The notes: generated from the sequence alone by a model not told the origin. 13,966 nucleotides of DNA from CAVPDE01 sp964580575 (GCA_964580575.1 CAZOLJ010000103.1:1-13966); one strand, 5' to 3'. Shown: positions 6,558 through 13,905, counted from the stretch's first letter. Made by a program: numbers and translations.

Positions 6558-7913
6558 CTACGCTCCCTGCCGCAGCATGCGTAGGAGAGGCCTGACATTA
6601 TCAACGGATTCCAACCCCTCCACCTTTTCGAGGAATTCCTTTCCCCTGTCTTTACCGATCACGGGCCCTGCAAGGTCAAGGAATTTGGCCACCAGGTCCT
6701 CCCTTGGCATCGGTTTGCGAGGATCCCCCAGGCAGTCCATCACCTCCCGGGTCACCTCCTGTCCACCCTTGAGGTGAAGGGTCACCTTCGCAGGATTCCT
6801 CCCGGGCCGCAGGTGTTCGTACTCCTGGGACAAAGACATTTGCACCCTGCCCGCCAGCTCCATCACTTGCGGATCACGGACAATGCCGTGATCCATTGTT
6901 CGAAGATCGATTAGGCCGCGGCAGAGCCTGGCTGCGATCAGATAAGGAACAGAAAAGCGCATGGCTTCCACATTGGCCGGTGGCTTCGAAGCCGCGTGAA
7001 GCGCAGCTTTGAAGCTGGCGACCGAGATCCTCGCGATCTCTCCAGGGGCAATCTTCTTTTCCTGAAGGATTTCTTCCAGAGCATCCAGGGCGGGGTGAGT
7101 GAACCGGCAGGAGGGATAAGGTTTGAAATAGTTCTCGGTAATCGCGTATTCGTCTCCCAGCCCTGCCACGAGGACCTGCGGGTCGAAACGATCGGAGACA
7201 AATCGGGAAAAGGTCATTTCCAGACAACCTTCATCCGCGCGAAAGCCGTTTTCGAAGAACAGATTGGCCAGGAGAGCGGCCTGGTTTACAAGCCCTGCGA
7301 AAGTGCTCGCCACATTTCTCCCCACAAAGGAGTTCTTCACATAGGGCGAGAAAGCATAGGAGGCGGCAATGTTTCCGATCTGCTCAAGGGCCTCGGATCC
7401 CTTTTGCCGGCTGCAGCCCACCCCCAGGGCAGATCCGACCACTCCCCAGGTCCCCGTGGGGTGAAGGCCTTTGCGCATCAAGGAGGCGCGGCTCACCCGG
7501 CTCGCCGTCTCATACCCCAGGACAAGCCCCCGCAGGAGATCCCTTCCGGAGAGACCGCCGGCCTCCGCGTCAGCGGCAAGAGCCGGAACAAGCTGGATCG
7601 CCGGATGGCCCATGGTCCTGGAATTTCCTTCCTCATATTCAAGACTGGAGCCGGCGATGCCGTTGAGCAGTGCCGCGAAAAGGGGTTCAAACCCTCCGGC
7701 GCGGCCCGGACAGGTCACCCCCTCTTCTTTCCGACACGACGGGGATAACCGGGCGGCAACCCGATTCACCTCGGGGACTCCGGACCCTGCAATGATCACC
7801 CCAAGGGTGTCCACAAGAACCTGTCGGGCATGGTCAATGACCGATGGGGGGAGGGCGCTGAGATCCGGCTCAGACAGGAATCGGCAAAGCATGGCGAAGG
7901 GTTTGGAGGTCAT
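6558..7913 (-). CDS. MmgE/PrpD family protein
   Basis: The 451-residue protein belongs to the MmgE/PrpD family, which includes 2-methylcitrate dehydratase, cis-aconitate decarboxylase and iminodisuccinate epimerase. Recognisable family segments are the helical N-terminus (DHARQVLVDTLGV), LEYEEGNSRTMGHPA with H103, GLHPTGTWGVVGSALG with H151, the AFSPYVKNSFVGRNVAS stretch, and KPYPSCRFTHPALDAL in the C-terminal part. The ATG at 7913 is chosen because AAAGGCGG lies a few bases upstream; an ATG 20 codons earlier (7973) has no such site and may lie before the transcription start. It heads the minus-strand gene run. The exact reaction is unknown: nearby genes do not form a methylcitrate cycle (no prpB or prpC here). 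A role on a di- or tricarboxylate linked to the neighbouring hydroxyacid genes is inference. Confidence 0.88.
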   Translation of the reverse strand: MTSKPFAMLCRFLSEPDLSALPPSVIDHARQVLVDTLGVIIAGSGVPEVNRVAARLSPSCRKEEGVTCPGRAGGFEPLFAALLNGIAGSSLEYEEGNSRTMGHPAIQLVPALAADAEAGGLSGRDLLRGLVLGYETASRVSRASLMRKGLHPTGTWGVVGSALGVGCSRQKGSEALEQIGNIAASYAFSPYVKNSFVGRNVASTFAGLVNQAALLANLFFENGFRADEGCLEMTFSRFVSDRFDPQVLVAGLGDEYAITENYFKPYPSCRFTHPALDALEEILQEKKIAPGEIARISVASFKAALHAASKPPANVEAMRFSVPYLIAARLCRGLIDLRTMDHGIVRDPQVMELAGRVQMSLSQEYEHLRPGRNPAKVTLHLKGGQEVTREVMDCLGDPRKPMPREDLVAKFLDLAGPVIGKDRGKEFLEKVEGLESVDNVRPLLRMLRQGA

Positions 7914-7963
7914 AGAACCGCCTTTGCTGGGGGCCTGAAACTCACGGTCCATATTCTGGTACG

Positions 7964-7992
7964 CGTTTACCATTTATTAGACTGCCTGTCAA
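7964..7992 (-). promoter_or_regulatory. Possible promoter for the MmgE/PrpD gene
   Basis: On the minus strand TTGACA (7987-7992) is followed after 17 nt by TAAACG (7964-7969). The -35 is perfect, the -10 is poor. RNA would start near 7957, about 45 nt before the preferred ATG at 7913 and after the alternative ATG at 7973. The rest of the 199-nt gap to the divergent gene at 8113 shows nothing further. Confidence 0.35.
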
Positions 7993-8112
7993 CATCGCTT
8001 TTGTCGCTCTGCCCCGGAAATCCACTTCCCTCCGGGAGTTCGCCTCGGTGCTTGCCATAGCCGAGCGACATGGTGTAAGAGATGGAAAGCCTTTTTCAGG
8101 GGTACCCTCAGA

Positions 8113-8445
8113 GTGGATGACAAGGACCGTTTTATCAAAGCGTACCATGAGTTCAGGAATTCCGTGGACCTGAACAAGAGCGGCGTTCTCCCGGACCTTG
8201 AAAATCTCGTCTGGTACATCCTCATGGGCGTGCCTCCTGTTCCGGCAGACCAGGAGTCGGCTGAAGAAGCACCCGCCCAAGCGATCGAGCAGAGGGTGAG
8301 TATCCTCAAAGCGGTCTTTGTCGAGGCCAACAGAAACCAGAATGAAGAATTCATCGATGAGGGTCTGCGGCGGTACGACCAGGCGGGCAAGATGGCCAAG
8401 GCCCTGCTGAAGGAAAACAGCCGGGACACGGTCATCCAAGCCTGA
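8113..8445 (+). CDS. Small hypothetical protein
   Basis: The 110-residue frame starts with GTG at 8113; AGGGG about 10 nt upstream is a weak ribosome site, and no in-frame ATG lies between the upstream stop (7978) and this codon. Codon use resembles its neighbours, which supports real coding. The protein is acidic and soluble, mostly predicted helix, with no signal peptide, membrane segment or cysteines. A short conserved-looking segment, LPDLENLVWYILMGVPPVP, sits in the first half, followed by a Glu/Ala-rich stretch and a helical C-terminus. I do not recognise the family. It is divergent from the MmgE/PrpD gene and about 300 nt upstream of the Liv binding protein; function unknown. Confidence 0.65.
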   Translation: MDDKDRFIKAYHEFRNSVDLNKSGVLPDLENLVWYILMGVPPVPADQESAEEAPAQAIEQRVSILKAVFVEANRNQNEEFIDEGLRRYDQAGKMAKALLKENSRDTVIQA

Positions 8446-8500
8446 CGCCATCGCCAGAGTCCTTCATCGACAAAGATCTCTGCAGATCCCCAGTGCGAGC

Positions 8501-8584
8501 CTGTCCGACAGCTTCATTTTTCCCTCCCCCTCGACGGGGGAGGGTTAGGGTGGGGGTGGAGGGAGGGGAGAAGAATTGTCGGAC
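8501..8584. repeat. REP-like palindromic block with outer inverted repeats
   Basis: CCCTCCCCC (8522-8530) and GGGGGAGGG (8536-8544) form a perfect 9-bp stem with a 5-nt loop, followed by TTAGGGTGGGGGTGG. This pattern (G/C hairpin plus TTAGGG tail) resembles a repeat family seen between genes in many bacteria. It is framed by GTCCGACA (8503-8510) and its inverse TGTCGGAC (8577-8584). The left end also lies in CTGTCCGACAG, itself an inverted repeat. There is no T-tract, so it is not a typical terminator. The remainder of the gap (8446-8500 and 8585-8741) holds a promoter candidate and no gene. Confidence 0.55.
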
Positions 8585-8601
8585 CGTCTCCATGGGATCA
8601 T

Positions 8602-8630
8602 TTGACAGTCCGTTCCATGTCTGTTAAAGA
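8602..8630 (+). promoter_or_regulatory. Predicted promoter for the liv operon
   Basis: A perfect -35 box TTGACA (8602-8607) is followed after 17 nt by TAAAGA (8625-8630), a moderate -10. It would give a leader of roughly 100 nt before the binding-protein ATG at 8742. It is the best match in the intergenic region, but unproven. Confidence 0.45.
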
Positions 8631-8741
8631 ACCTTTCTTGCGAACAGAGAAAAGCCTTTCTGCAGGAAATGAACCGGCAGCAAGGATTTTTGTATCAAGG
8701 GCGATCTGGTTTCATCACAATCAGTGAAAAGGAGGAGGGCA

Positions 8742-9902
8742 ATGAGGAGAAGTCTGGTTTTCTTCGTTCTTGTGGTGGGAATGCTGCTGGTGTTTTCAAC
8801 GCCGGCGTTCAGCGCAGACGTATCCAAGGGAATTAAAGTCGGCAATGCGGGAGCCTTCACCGGCGATGCGGCTGCACCGTGCATGGAAATCTACAACTCC
8901 GCTCAGATTGCCGTCGATGAATGGAACGAAAAGGGAGGCATCAAGGGGGTCAAGATCGAACAGGTCATGGGCGATGATGCCATGGATCCTGCCCAGGGCG
9001 TCAACGTGGCGAACAAGTTCGCGGCAGACAGCCTGATCTATGGCGTGGTCGGGCCTCCCATGAGCCACATCGCGCAGGCCACCCTGAAGATCTACGGCGC
9101 CGCCAACCTGGCGTGCATCACCACCGCCGCTTCCAAACCCGATCTTACGGATCAGGGCTTCAAGCACTTCTTCCGGGTGAATGCAAGAAACGATGCCCAC
9201 GGATGGAACTGCGCCCTGTTCGTCCAGAGAGAGCTCAAGGCCAAGAAGGTCGCGGTGCTCAATGAAAAGGTCGCCTATTGCGAAAATATCGCGAGCGAGA
9301 CCATCAACGGTCTCAAGAAACTCGGCATCACCGATATCATGCAGGACACGATCGTGGCAGGCGCCAAGGATTTCTCCCCTGTTCTGACAAAAGTCAAAGC
9401 CTTTGGGCCCGACGTGCTGTTCTTTGTGGCGACCACGGCGCCGGATCAGGCGATCGGCGTGCGCCAGGCCAAGGAACTGGGGATCAAAGCGGTCTTCTTC
9501 GGCACCGAAGGCGCCCGGGACAAAAAGGATTTCATCCAGGCTTCAGAAGGAGCAGCAGAGGGAGCCTATGTGTACCACTTTGCCCCCGATGTGTTTGCCA
9601 TTCCTGAGGCAGCAGGGTACATTAAGAAATTTGAAGCCAAGTACGGATCGATCAGTGGGTTCGGTCCCCCTGCGTATGAAGCCATGAACATCCTGCTCAC
9701 CGCCATCAACAAGGCGGCTGCGGACGGAACCATCACCCGAGAAGAGGTTTTGAAAAACGTGGCCGAAACCAAGGGCTACAAGGGCATCCTGGGATTCCCG
9801 GTCTCCTTTGACCAAAAGGGAGATCTCGAGGGAGGCGCCACCTACTTCTTCAAGGTCGTGGGGAAGGATTTCAAACAGGTCGCGGTAATGACAGGAAAGT
9901 AA
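8742..9902 (+). CDS. Branched-chain amino acid-type ABC transporter substrate-binding protein (LivJ/LivK family)
   Basis: The 386-residue protein is the periplasmic receptor of the adjacent HAAT transporter. An N-terminal signal peptide is evident (MRRSLVFFVLVVGMLL, cleavage near AFS-A at residues 22-25) with no lipobox cysteine. The mature part is a type I periplasmic binding fold: GAFTGDAA near the start, a conserved hinge around GPPMSH, TTAASKPDL, FFRVNARNDAHG, and a C-terminal DQKGDLEGGATYFFKV segment typical of Liv receptors. The ATG at 8742 is favoured over the in-frame GTG at 8724 because AAGGAGGAGGG lies between them as a strong ribosome site. Ligands in this family range from Leu/Ile/Val to aromatic acids, amides and urea; the ligand cannot be assigned. 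A strong terminator follows, which should make it more abundant than the membrane parts. Confidence 0.93.
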   Translation: MRRSLVFFVLVVGMLLVFSTPAFSADVSKGIKVGNAGAFTGDAAAPCMEIYNSAQIAVDEWNEKGGIKGVKIEQVMGDDAMDPAQGVNVANKFAADSLIYGVVGPPMSHIAQATLKIYGAANLACITTAASKPDLTDQGFKHFFRVNARNDAHGWNCALFVQRELKAKKVAVLNEKVAYCENIASETINGLKKLGITDIMQDTIVAGAKDFSPVLTKVKAFGPDVLFFVATTAPDQAIGVRQAKELGIKAVFFGTEGARDKKDFIQASEGAAEGAYVYHFAPDVFAIPEAAGYIKKFEAKYGSISGFGPPAYEAMNILLTAINKAAADGTITREEVLKNVAETKGYKGILGFPVSFDQKGDLEGGATYFFKVVGKDFKQVAVMTGK

Positions 9903-9915
9903 GCATGTTCGCTTC

Positions 9916-9958
9916 AAAGGTCCTAACCGTTCCGCATGGTTAGGACCTTTATTTTTTT
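9916..9958 (+). terminator. Intrinsic terminator or attenuator between binding-protein gene and livH
   Basis: AAAGGTCCTAACC (9916-9928) and GGTTAGGACCTTT (9938-9950) form a perfect 13-bp stem with a 9-nt loop, followed by ATTTTTTT (9951-9958). It lies 13 nt after the binding-protein stop and ends 12 nt before the livH ATG. It meets all textbook features of a Rho-independent terminator. Since the rest of the transporter follows on the same strand without another visible promoter, partial read-through is likely. Confidence 0.88.
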
Positions 9959-9970
9959 GTGGTCTTTTTC

Positions 9971-10903
9971 ATGGACATCTATCTGCAGCAATTGCCGCAG
10001 CAGTTGGTCAACGGCCTCACCCTCGGCGGGGTTTATGCCCTCATCGCCGTCGGCTACACCATGGTCTACGGCATCCTGTTCATGCTCAATTTCGCCCACG
10101 GCGAAATCTACATGATCGGCGGCTTTGTCGCGTGGTGGGTCCTGTCCCTTCTGACCGGCAACAACGTGCCCTATGTGAACGCCGGCGTCCTGATCGCTTT
10201 CATGATCATCATGGCCATGGGGTTTTCCGGGGGCCTGGGGATCCTCATCGAGCGTTTCGCCTACCGGCCGCTCAGGAAAGCCCCTCGAATGAACCTGCTT
10301 CTCAGCGCTCTGGGGGTTTCCATCTTCCTGCAGAACCTGGTCCTCAACTTCCAGGGCGCAAAAGCGCGTTCTTTTGCCGTGGCCTCCCTGATCCCTGAGG
10401 GTCTGCGCGTCATCCATGTGGGCGATGTGGTCATCTCCTTCATGAGGATCCTCGTCATTGTCGTCGCGTTCCTGCTCATGGCGCTTTTGACGGTCATGGT
10501 CAAGAAGACCAAAGTGGGAAAAGCGATGCGTGCCACGGCCCAGGATATCGAAGCCGCAGCCTTCATGGGCATTGACACGGACCGGATCATCGTCCTGGTG
10601 TTCCTCATCGGTTCCGCCCTAGGGGGAGCGGCCGGCGCCCTGGTGGGACTCCTCTTCACTCAAGTCGATTACTACGTCGGGTTCCAGGCCGGGCTCAAGG
10701 GATTCACCGCCGCAGTCCTCGGGGGCATCGGCAATATCTTCGGAGCCATGCTGGGAGGCCTGATCCTTGGCCTCCTCGAATCCCTGGCCACCACCTTCTT
10801 CCCCGCAACCTACAAGGATGTCGTCGCCTTCGTCGTGCTCATTCTTGTGCTCATCTTCAGACCCTGGGGTCTGATGGGAGAAAAGATCCCGGAAAAAGTG
10901 TGA
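9971..10903 (+). CDS. livH: HAAT-type ABC transporter permease LivH
   Basis: The 310-residue inner-membrane permease has about eight hydrophobic segments and the hallmark N-terminal stretch NGLTLGGVYALIAVGYTMVYG followed by LNFAHGEIYMIGG, shared by LivH proteins. A cytoplasmic loop with MRATAQDIEAAAFMGI contacts the ATPase in this family. The C-terminus GGIGNIFGAMLGGLILGLLES is also typical. It forms the translocation path with the LivM half encoded next. The start is uncertain: neither ATG 9971 nor the in-frame GTG 9959 has a normal ribosome site, and the only AGGA nearby (9942-9945) is inside the terminator stem. The stop overlaps the next start (TGATG). Confidence 0.93.
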   Translation: MDIYLQQLPQQLVNGLTLGGVYALIAVGYTMVYGILFMLNFAHGEIYMIGGFVAWWVLSLLTGNNVPYVNAGVLIAFMIIMAMGFSGGLGILIERFAYRPLRKAPRMNLLLSALGVSIFLQNLVLNFQGAKARSFAVASLIPEGLRVIHVGDVVISFMRILVIVVAFLLMALLTVMVKKTKVGKAMRATAQDIEAAAFMGIDTDRIIVLVFLIGSALGGAAGALVGLLFTQVDYYVGFQAGLKGFTAAVLGGIGNIFGAMLGGLILGLLESLATTFFPATYKDVVAFVVLILVLIFRPWGLMGEKIPEKV

Positions 10904-12765
10904 TGGACCAAAGCGTTTCAGAGACGAGTTGGGTGAAGAGAAACAGGCTGATCCTTTACGCCGCTGCCGGGACCGTTCTACTCTTCGCACCCCATGTGAT
11001 GCCCAACAATTACTGGCTCCGCATCTACGGCACGACCGGTCTGTGGATCATGCTCGCTCTGGGACTCAATGTGGTCGCCGGCTTTGCAGGCCTTCTCGAC
11101 ATGGCCTATGTCGCCTTTTTCGGCATCGGCGCCTATGTCTTCGCTCTTCTCTCTTCCAGCCAGTTCAATATTCACCTACCCTTTCTTTTGACTCTGCCTC
11201 TCTCCGCCCTGGCGACCATGGGAATCGGGTTTGCCCTCGGCTCTACGAGCATGAGGCTCAAAGGAGATTATCTGGCCATTGTCACTCTCGCGTTTGCCCA
11301 GGTTTTCAGGCTCCTGCTCCTGAACCTGGACAGGCCGATCAACATCACGGGCGGGGTAAACGGCATCTACAATCTCGATCCCATCCGGCTTTTCGGGTTC
11401 ACGATCGTTTCCCCTGTGGCCTACTCCTACCTGATCTGGATTGCCGCGATCCTCGTGGTCATCGGGTGTTCGAGGCTCAAGACCTCTCGTTACGGGAGAG
11501 GGTGGGAGGCGATTCGGGAGGATGAGCTGGCTGCGGAAGCCATGGGCGTGAACACCACGTGGATGAAGCTCAAGGCGTTCGCGGCAGGCGCTTTTATTGC
11601 GGGCTGGACAGGCGCCATTTTCGCTTCTTTCCAGGATTCTGTCTTTCCAAACAATTTTGATTTTCCCCAGCTCGTCATCGTTTACTGCATGGTCATTCTC
11701 GGCGGCCTCGGAAATGTCCCCGGCGTGATCCTCGGGGCTGTGTTTCTCTCCATCCTGCCGGAGTTTCTGAGGGAGTACGGCGCCTACCGGATGATGACCT
11801 ACGGCTTGATCCTCATTGTGCTGATGGCTTTGAGACCCCAGGGAATCATGGGATCCTTCGGTTTTCTTTCAAAAACGAGGAAAAGACCTGACAAAGATGA
11901 AAGCGGCGTGCTAAGGGCTTCCACGGACCTGTACTATCAGGAGAAAGAAGGAGGAAAGACTTCCGGCCCAAAGGCTTTTTCAAAGGGGGACCGTGTGGTC
12001 CTCGAGAGCCGGGGCGTGAGCATGAATTTCGGCGGCATCATGGCCGTCAACGCTCTTGACTTTCAGGTGCGCGAAAGGGAGATCCTGAGCATTATCGGTC
12101 CCAACGGAGCCGGAAAGACGACTCTCTTCAATCTGATTTCCGGCATTTACCCTCCCAGCGCCGGCTCCATCGTGTACGAAGGGAGAAAGATCTCGGGCCT
12201 CCAACCCCACCAGGTGGTTCAGGCCGGTGTGGCCAGAACGTTCCAGAACCTGAGGCTCTTCGGCACTCTGTCCGTCCTTGACAATGCCAAGGTGGCCCGT
12301 TTCTGTCGCACCCAGGCAGGCCCCTTATCGATCCTCTTTCACCTGCCCTTGCACAAACGAGAGGAACAGGAAACAGACAGAGCCGTGAAAGAAGTGCTCA
12401 GCCTGTTCGGAGCGAGGCTCACAGGCTACCGCCTTGAGCAGCAAGCGATGTTTTTGTCCTATGCGAATCGAAGGCGACTCGAAATCGCCCGCGCCCTGTC
12501 GACCGACGCGAAACTGCTCCTGCTCGACGAACCCTCGGCCGGCATGAACCCGCAGGAGACAGAGGAGATCACCGGATTCATCAAACACCTGAGGGATCAG
12601 TATGGGTACACGATCATCGTGATCGAGCACAAACTCAATGTGGTGAAGAACATCTCGGATAAGGTCATTGCCCTGGACTACGGCCGGAAGATCGCTGAAG
12701 GAACCTACGAGGATGTGGCCAACGACAAGGATGTGATCGAAGCCTACCTGGGCCGGAAAAGATAG
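10903..12765 (+). CDS. livM/livG: Fused LivM permease - LivG ATPase of HAAT-type ABC transporter
   Basis: The 620-residue protein joins a LivM permease (about 1-322: hydrophobic segments, LGLNVVAGFAGLLDMAYVAFFG, the REDELAAEAMGVNT coupling loop) through a charged linker (323-364) to a LivG ATPase (about 365-620). The ATPase has Walker A GPNGAGKTT (399-407), VARTFQNLRLF, Walker B LLLLDEPSAG with D542 and E543, and an H-loop IEHKLN (H576). The ABC signature reads LSYANRRR (518-525), where LivG proteins usually have a YGQQRR-like core, so the second glycine is replaced. Fusion of the two is known in other bacteria. The ATG at 10903 overlaps the livH stop; a GTG one codon earlier is an alternative. 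ATP hydrolysis here should drive uptake together with LivF. Confidence 0.93.
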   Translation: MDQSVSETSWVKRNRLILYAAAGTVLLFAPHVMPNNYWLRIYGTTGLWIMLALGLNVVAGFAGLLDMAYVAFFGIGAYVFALLSSSQFNIHLPFLLTLPLSALATMGIGFALGSTSMRLKGDYLAIVTLAFAQVFRLLLLNLDRPINITGGVNGIYNLDPIRLFGFTIVSPVAYSYLIWIAAILVVIGCSRLKTSRYGRGWEAIREDELAAEAMGVNTTWMKLKAFAAGAFIAGWTGAIFASFQDSVFPNNFDFPQLVIVYCMVILGGLGNVPGVILGAVFLSILPEFLREYGAYRMMTYGLILIVLMALRPQGIMGSFGFLSKTRKRPDKDESGVLRASTDLYYQEKEGGKTSGPKAFSKGDRVVLESRGVSMNFGGIMAVNALDFQVREREILSIIGPNGAGKTTLFNLISGIYPPSAGSIVYEGRKISGLQPHQVVQAGVARTFQNLRLFGTLSVLDNAKVARFCRTQAGPLSILFHLPLHKREEQETDRAVKEVLSLFGARLTGYRLEQQAMFLSYANRRRLEIARALSTDAKLLLLDEPSAGMNPQETEEITGFIKHLRDQYGYTIIVIEHKLNVVKNISDKVIALDYGRKIAEGTYEDVANDKDVIEAYLGRKR

Positions 12766-12779
12766 TCTCTGCGGTGAAT

Positions 12780-13508
12780 ATGAAAACGGATCCCATCCTC
12801 CAACTCAAGAACGTCGACACCTTTTATGGGGCCATTCAGGTTCTCTACGACATCAACGTGGAGATCTATGCCGGGGAGCTGATCTGTCTTCTCGGGGGCA
12901 ATGCCTCCGGAAAGTCCACCACTCTTAAAACGATCCTGGGGGTGTGCCGAATCAAAAGGGGCTCTGTGACTCTTGGAGGCGAGCGCATTGACGGAAAGCC
13001 CACCAAACACATCATTTCCAAAGGGGTCGCCATCGTTCCGGAGAACAGAAGGATTTTTCCCAGGCTCACGGTGCTGGAGAACATGGAGATGGGCGCCTAC
13101 CTGAGGACGGACAGCGACCAGGTGAGATCCGACATCGAAAAGATGCTTGAGCTCTTTCCGCAGCTCAAAGAACGCCTCCACAAACCCGGCGTGGTTCTCA
13201 GCGGCGGCGAGCAGCAGATGCTTGCCATGGCGAGGGCGCTGCTTTCTAATCCAAAGATCCTCCTCATGGACGAGCCGTCCATGGGACTGGCTCCTGTTCT
13301 GGTGGACCGGCAGTTCGATCTCATACAAGAGGTGAACAAGAGAGGGACCGCGATCTTTGTAGTCGAACAGAACGCGAACATGGCCCTGTCCATCGCCAAC
13401 CGGGGCTATGTGCTGCAGACCGGTTCCATCGTTCTGACCGACACGGCCCAAAACCTCCTCAACAATCCCATGATGCAGAAAGCCTACCTGGGCGGAAGCA
13501 CCAATTAA
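12780..13508 (+). CDS. livF: HAAT-type ABC transporter ATP-binding protein LivF
   Basis: The 242-residue ATPase pairs with the LivG half of the fusion. It shows LKNVDTFYGAIQVLYDIN at the start (Y of YG stacks on adenine), Walker A GGNASGKST (a variant of GxNGxGKST), the Q-loop segment VPENRRIFPRLTVLENM, an intact signature LSGGEQQMLAMARAL, Walker B ILLMDEPSMGLAP, and VVEQN in place of the H-loop histidine, which is normal for LivF. It lies 14 nt after the livM/livG stop. Two starts are possible: GTG 12774 or ATG 12780. GCGGTGA overlaps the first and is close to the second; I chose the ATG. It ends the transporter operon, with no T-tract terminator visible downstream. Confidence 0.93.
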   Translation: MKTDPILQLKNVDTFYGAIQVLYDINVEIYAGELICLLGGNASGKSTTLKTILGVCRIKRGSVTLGGERIDGKPTKHIISKGVAIVPENRRIFPRLTVLENMEMGAYLRTDSDQVRSDIEKMLELFPQLKERLHKPGVVLSGGEQQMLAMARALLSNPKILLMDEPSMGLAPVLVDRQFDLIQEVNKRGTAIFVVEQNANMALSIANRGYVLQTGSIVLTDTAQNLLNNPMMQKAYLGGSTN

Positions 13509-13580
13509 CCTGCCCTTATGTCAGGAGCATGAAGATTTCCAAGACTTGGGTGGGAATTCCTGGCAGTGCCACTTTTCATG

Positions 13581-13598
13581 CCACCGGCATGCCGGTGG
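13581..13598. repeat. Perfect 18-bp palindrome between convergent genes
   Basis: CCACCGGCATGCCGGTGG is its own reverse complement and can fold into a 7-bp stem with a CATG loop. It sits between livF and the convergent antitoxin gene. It may act as a bidirectional transcription stop without U-tract, a REP-like unit, or the end hairpin of a decayed IS200/IS605-type element. The flanks (13509-13670) contain no gene that I can support. Confidence 0.5.
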
Positions 13599-13670
13599 TT
13601 CATACCTTCGAATGAGCAGGTTACTATAAGCCGTCCATCGAGGGTTCAGCGCATGGAGGAGGGCTTGATA

Positions 13671-13868
13671 TTATGCTGTGGGATCATAGTGGATGTCAAT
13701 TTTTGAAAGAACGGGATTATAAGTCAAACGGCTAGGTTTCCTATAGGGAATAAGCTCGGCGACCGGCTTCCCGTTCCGGCATATGGTGAACGATTTTCCC
13801 TTCTTTTCAATATCGGAAAGTAGCGAAGAGATCTTTGTCTTAGCTTCTTGAACGTTCAATGTTTCCAT
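13671..13868 (-). CDS. Phd/YefM family antitoxin, apparently without toxin
   Basis: The 65-residue protein has the N-terminal Phd/YefM DNA-binding pattern: METLNVQEAKTKISSLLSDI, then GKSFTICRNGKPVAELIPY. Such proteins repress their own operon and neutralise a toxin through the C-terminal tail. The ATG at 13868 has GGAGGG 6 nt upstream; an ATG 13 codons earlier would lie at or before the predicted transcription start. The tail ends at HYDPTA; some family members continue with an acidic stretch after YDPT, so it may be shortened (inference). Downstream on the same strand are only about 160 nt before livF ends, with no PIN, RelE or Doc-like frame. The DNA is more A+T-rich than the liv genes, suggesting a different origin. 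Confidence 0.75.
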   Translation of the reverse strand: METLNVQEAKTKISSLLSDIEKKGKSFTICRNGKPVAELIPYRKPSRLTYNPVLSKIDIHYDPTA

Positions 13869-13905
13869 CTTCAGCCCTCCAAAGAATGGCTCAACTATGC
13901 AGTTC

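Noticed and set aside
6996..7748. 250-codon open frame on the plus strand
   Set aside because: Antisense to the MmgE/PrpD gene, no motif, no ribosome site.
7942..8451. 169-codon open frame on the minus strand covering the small plus-strand gene
   Set aside because: Composition is less protein-like than the plus-strand frame, it overlaps the likely promoter of the MmgE/PrpD gene, and no ribosome site is seen. The alternative is not fully excluded.
8522..8544. Hairpin as a terminator for the small gene
   Set aside because: The stem is strong but is followed by G-rich sequence, not a T-tract; a REP-like repeat fits better.
12744..13451. 235-codon open frame on the minus strand
   Set aside because: Antisense to livF, which has complete ATPase motifs; its His-rich composition is what antisense of such a gene gives.
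13509..13670. Possible toxin gene downstream of the Phd antitoxin
   Set aside because: I read this stretch on the minus strand and found only short frames without PIN, RelE/ParE or Doc motifs.
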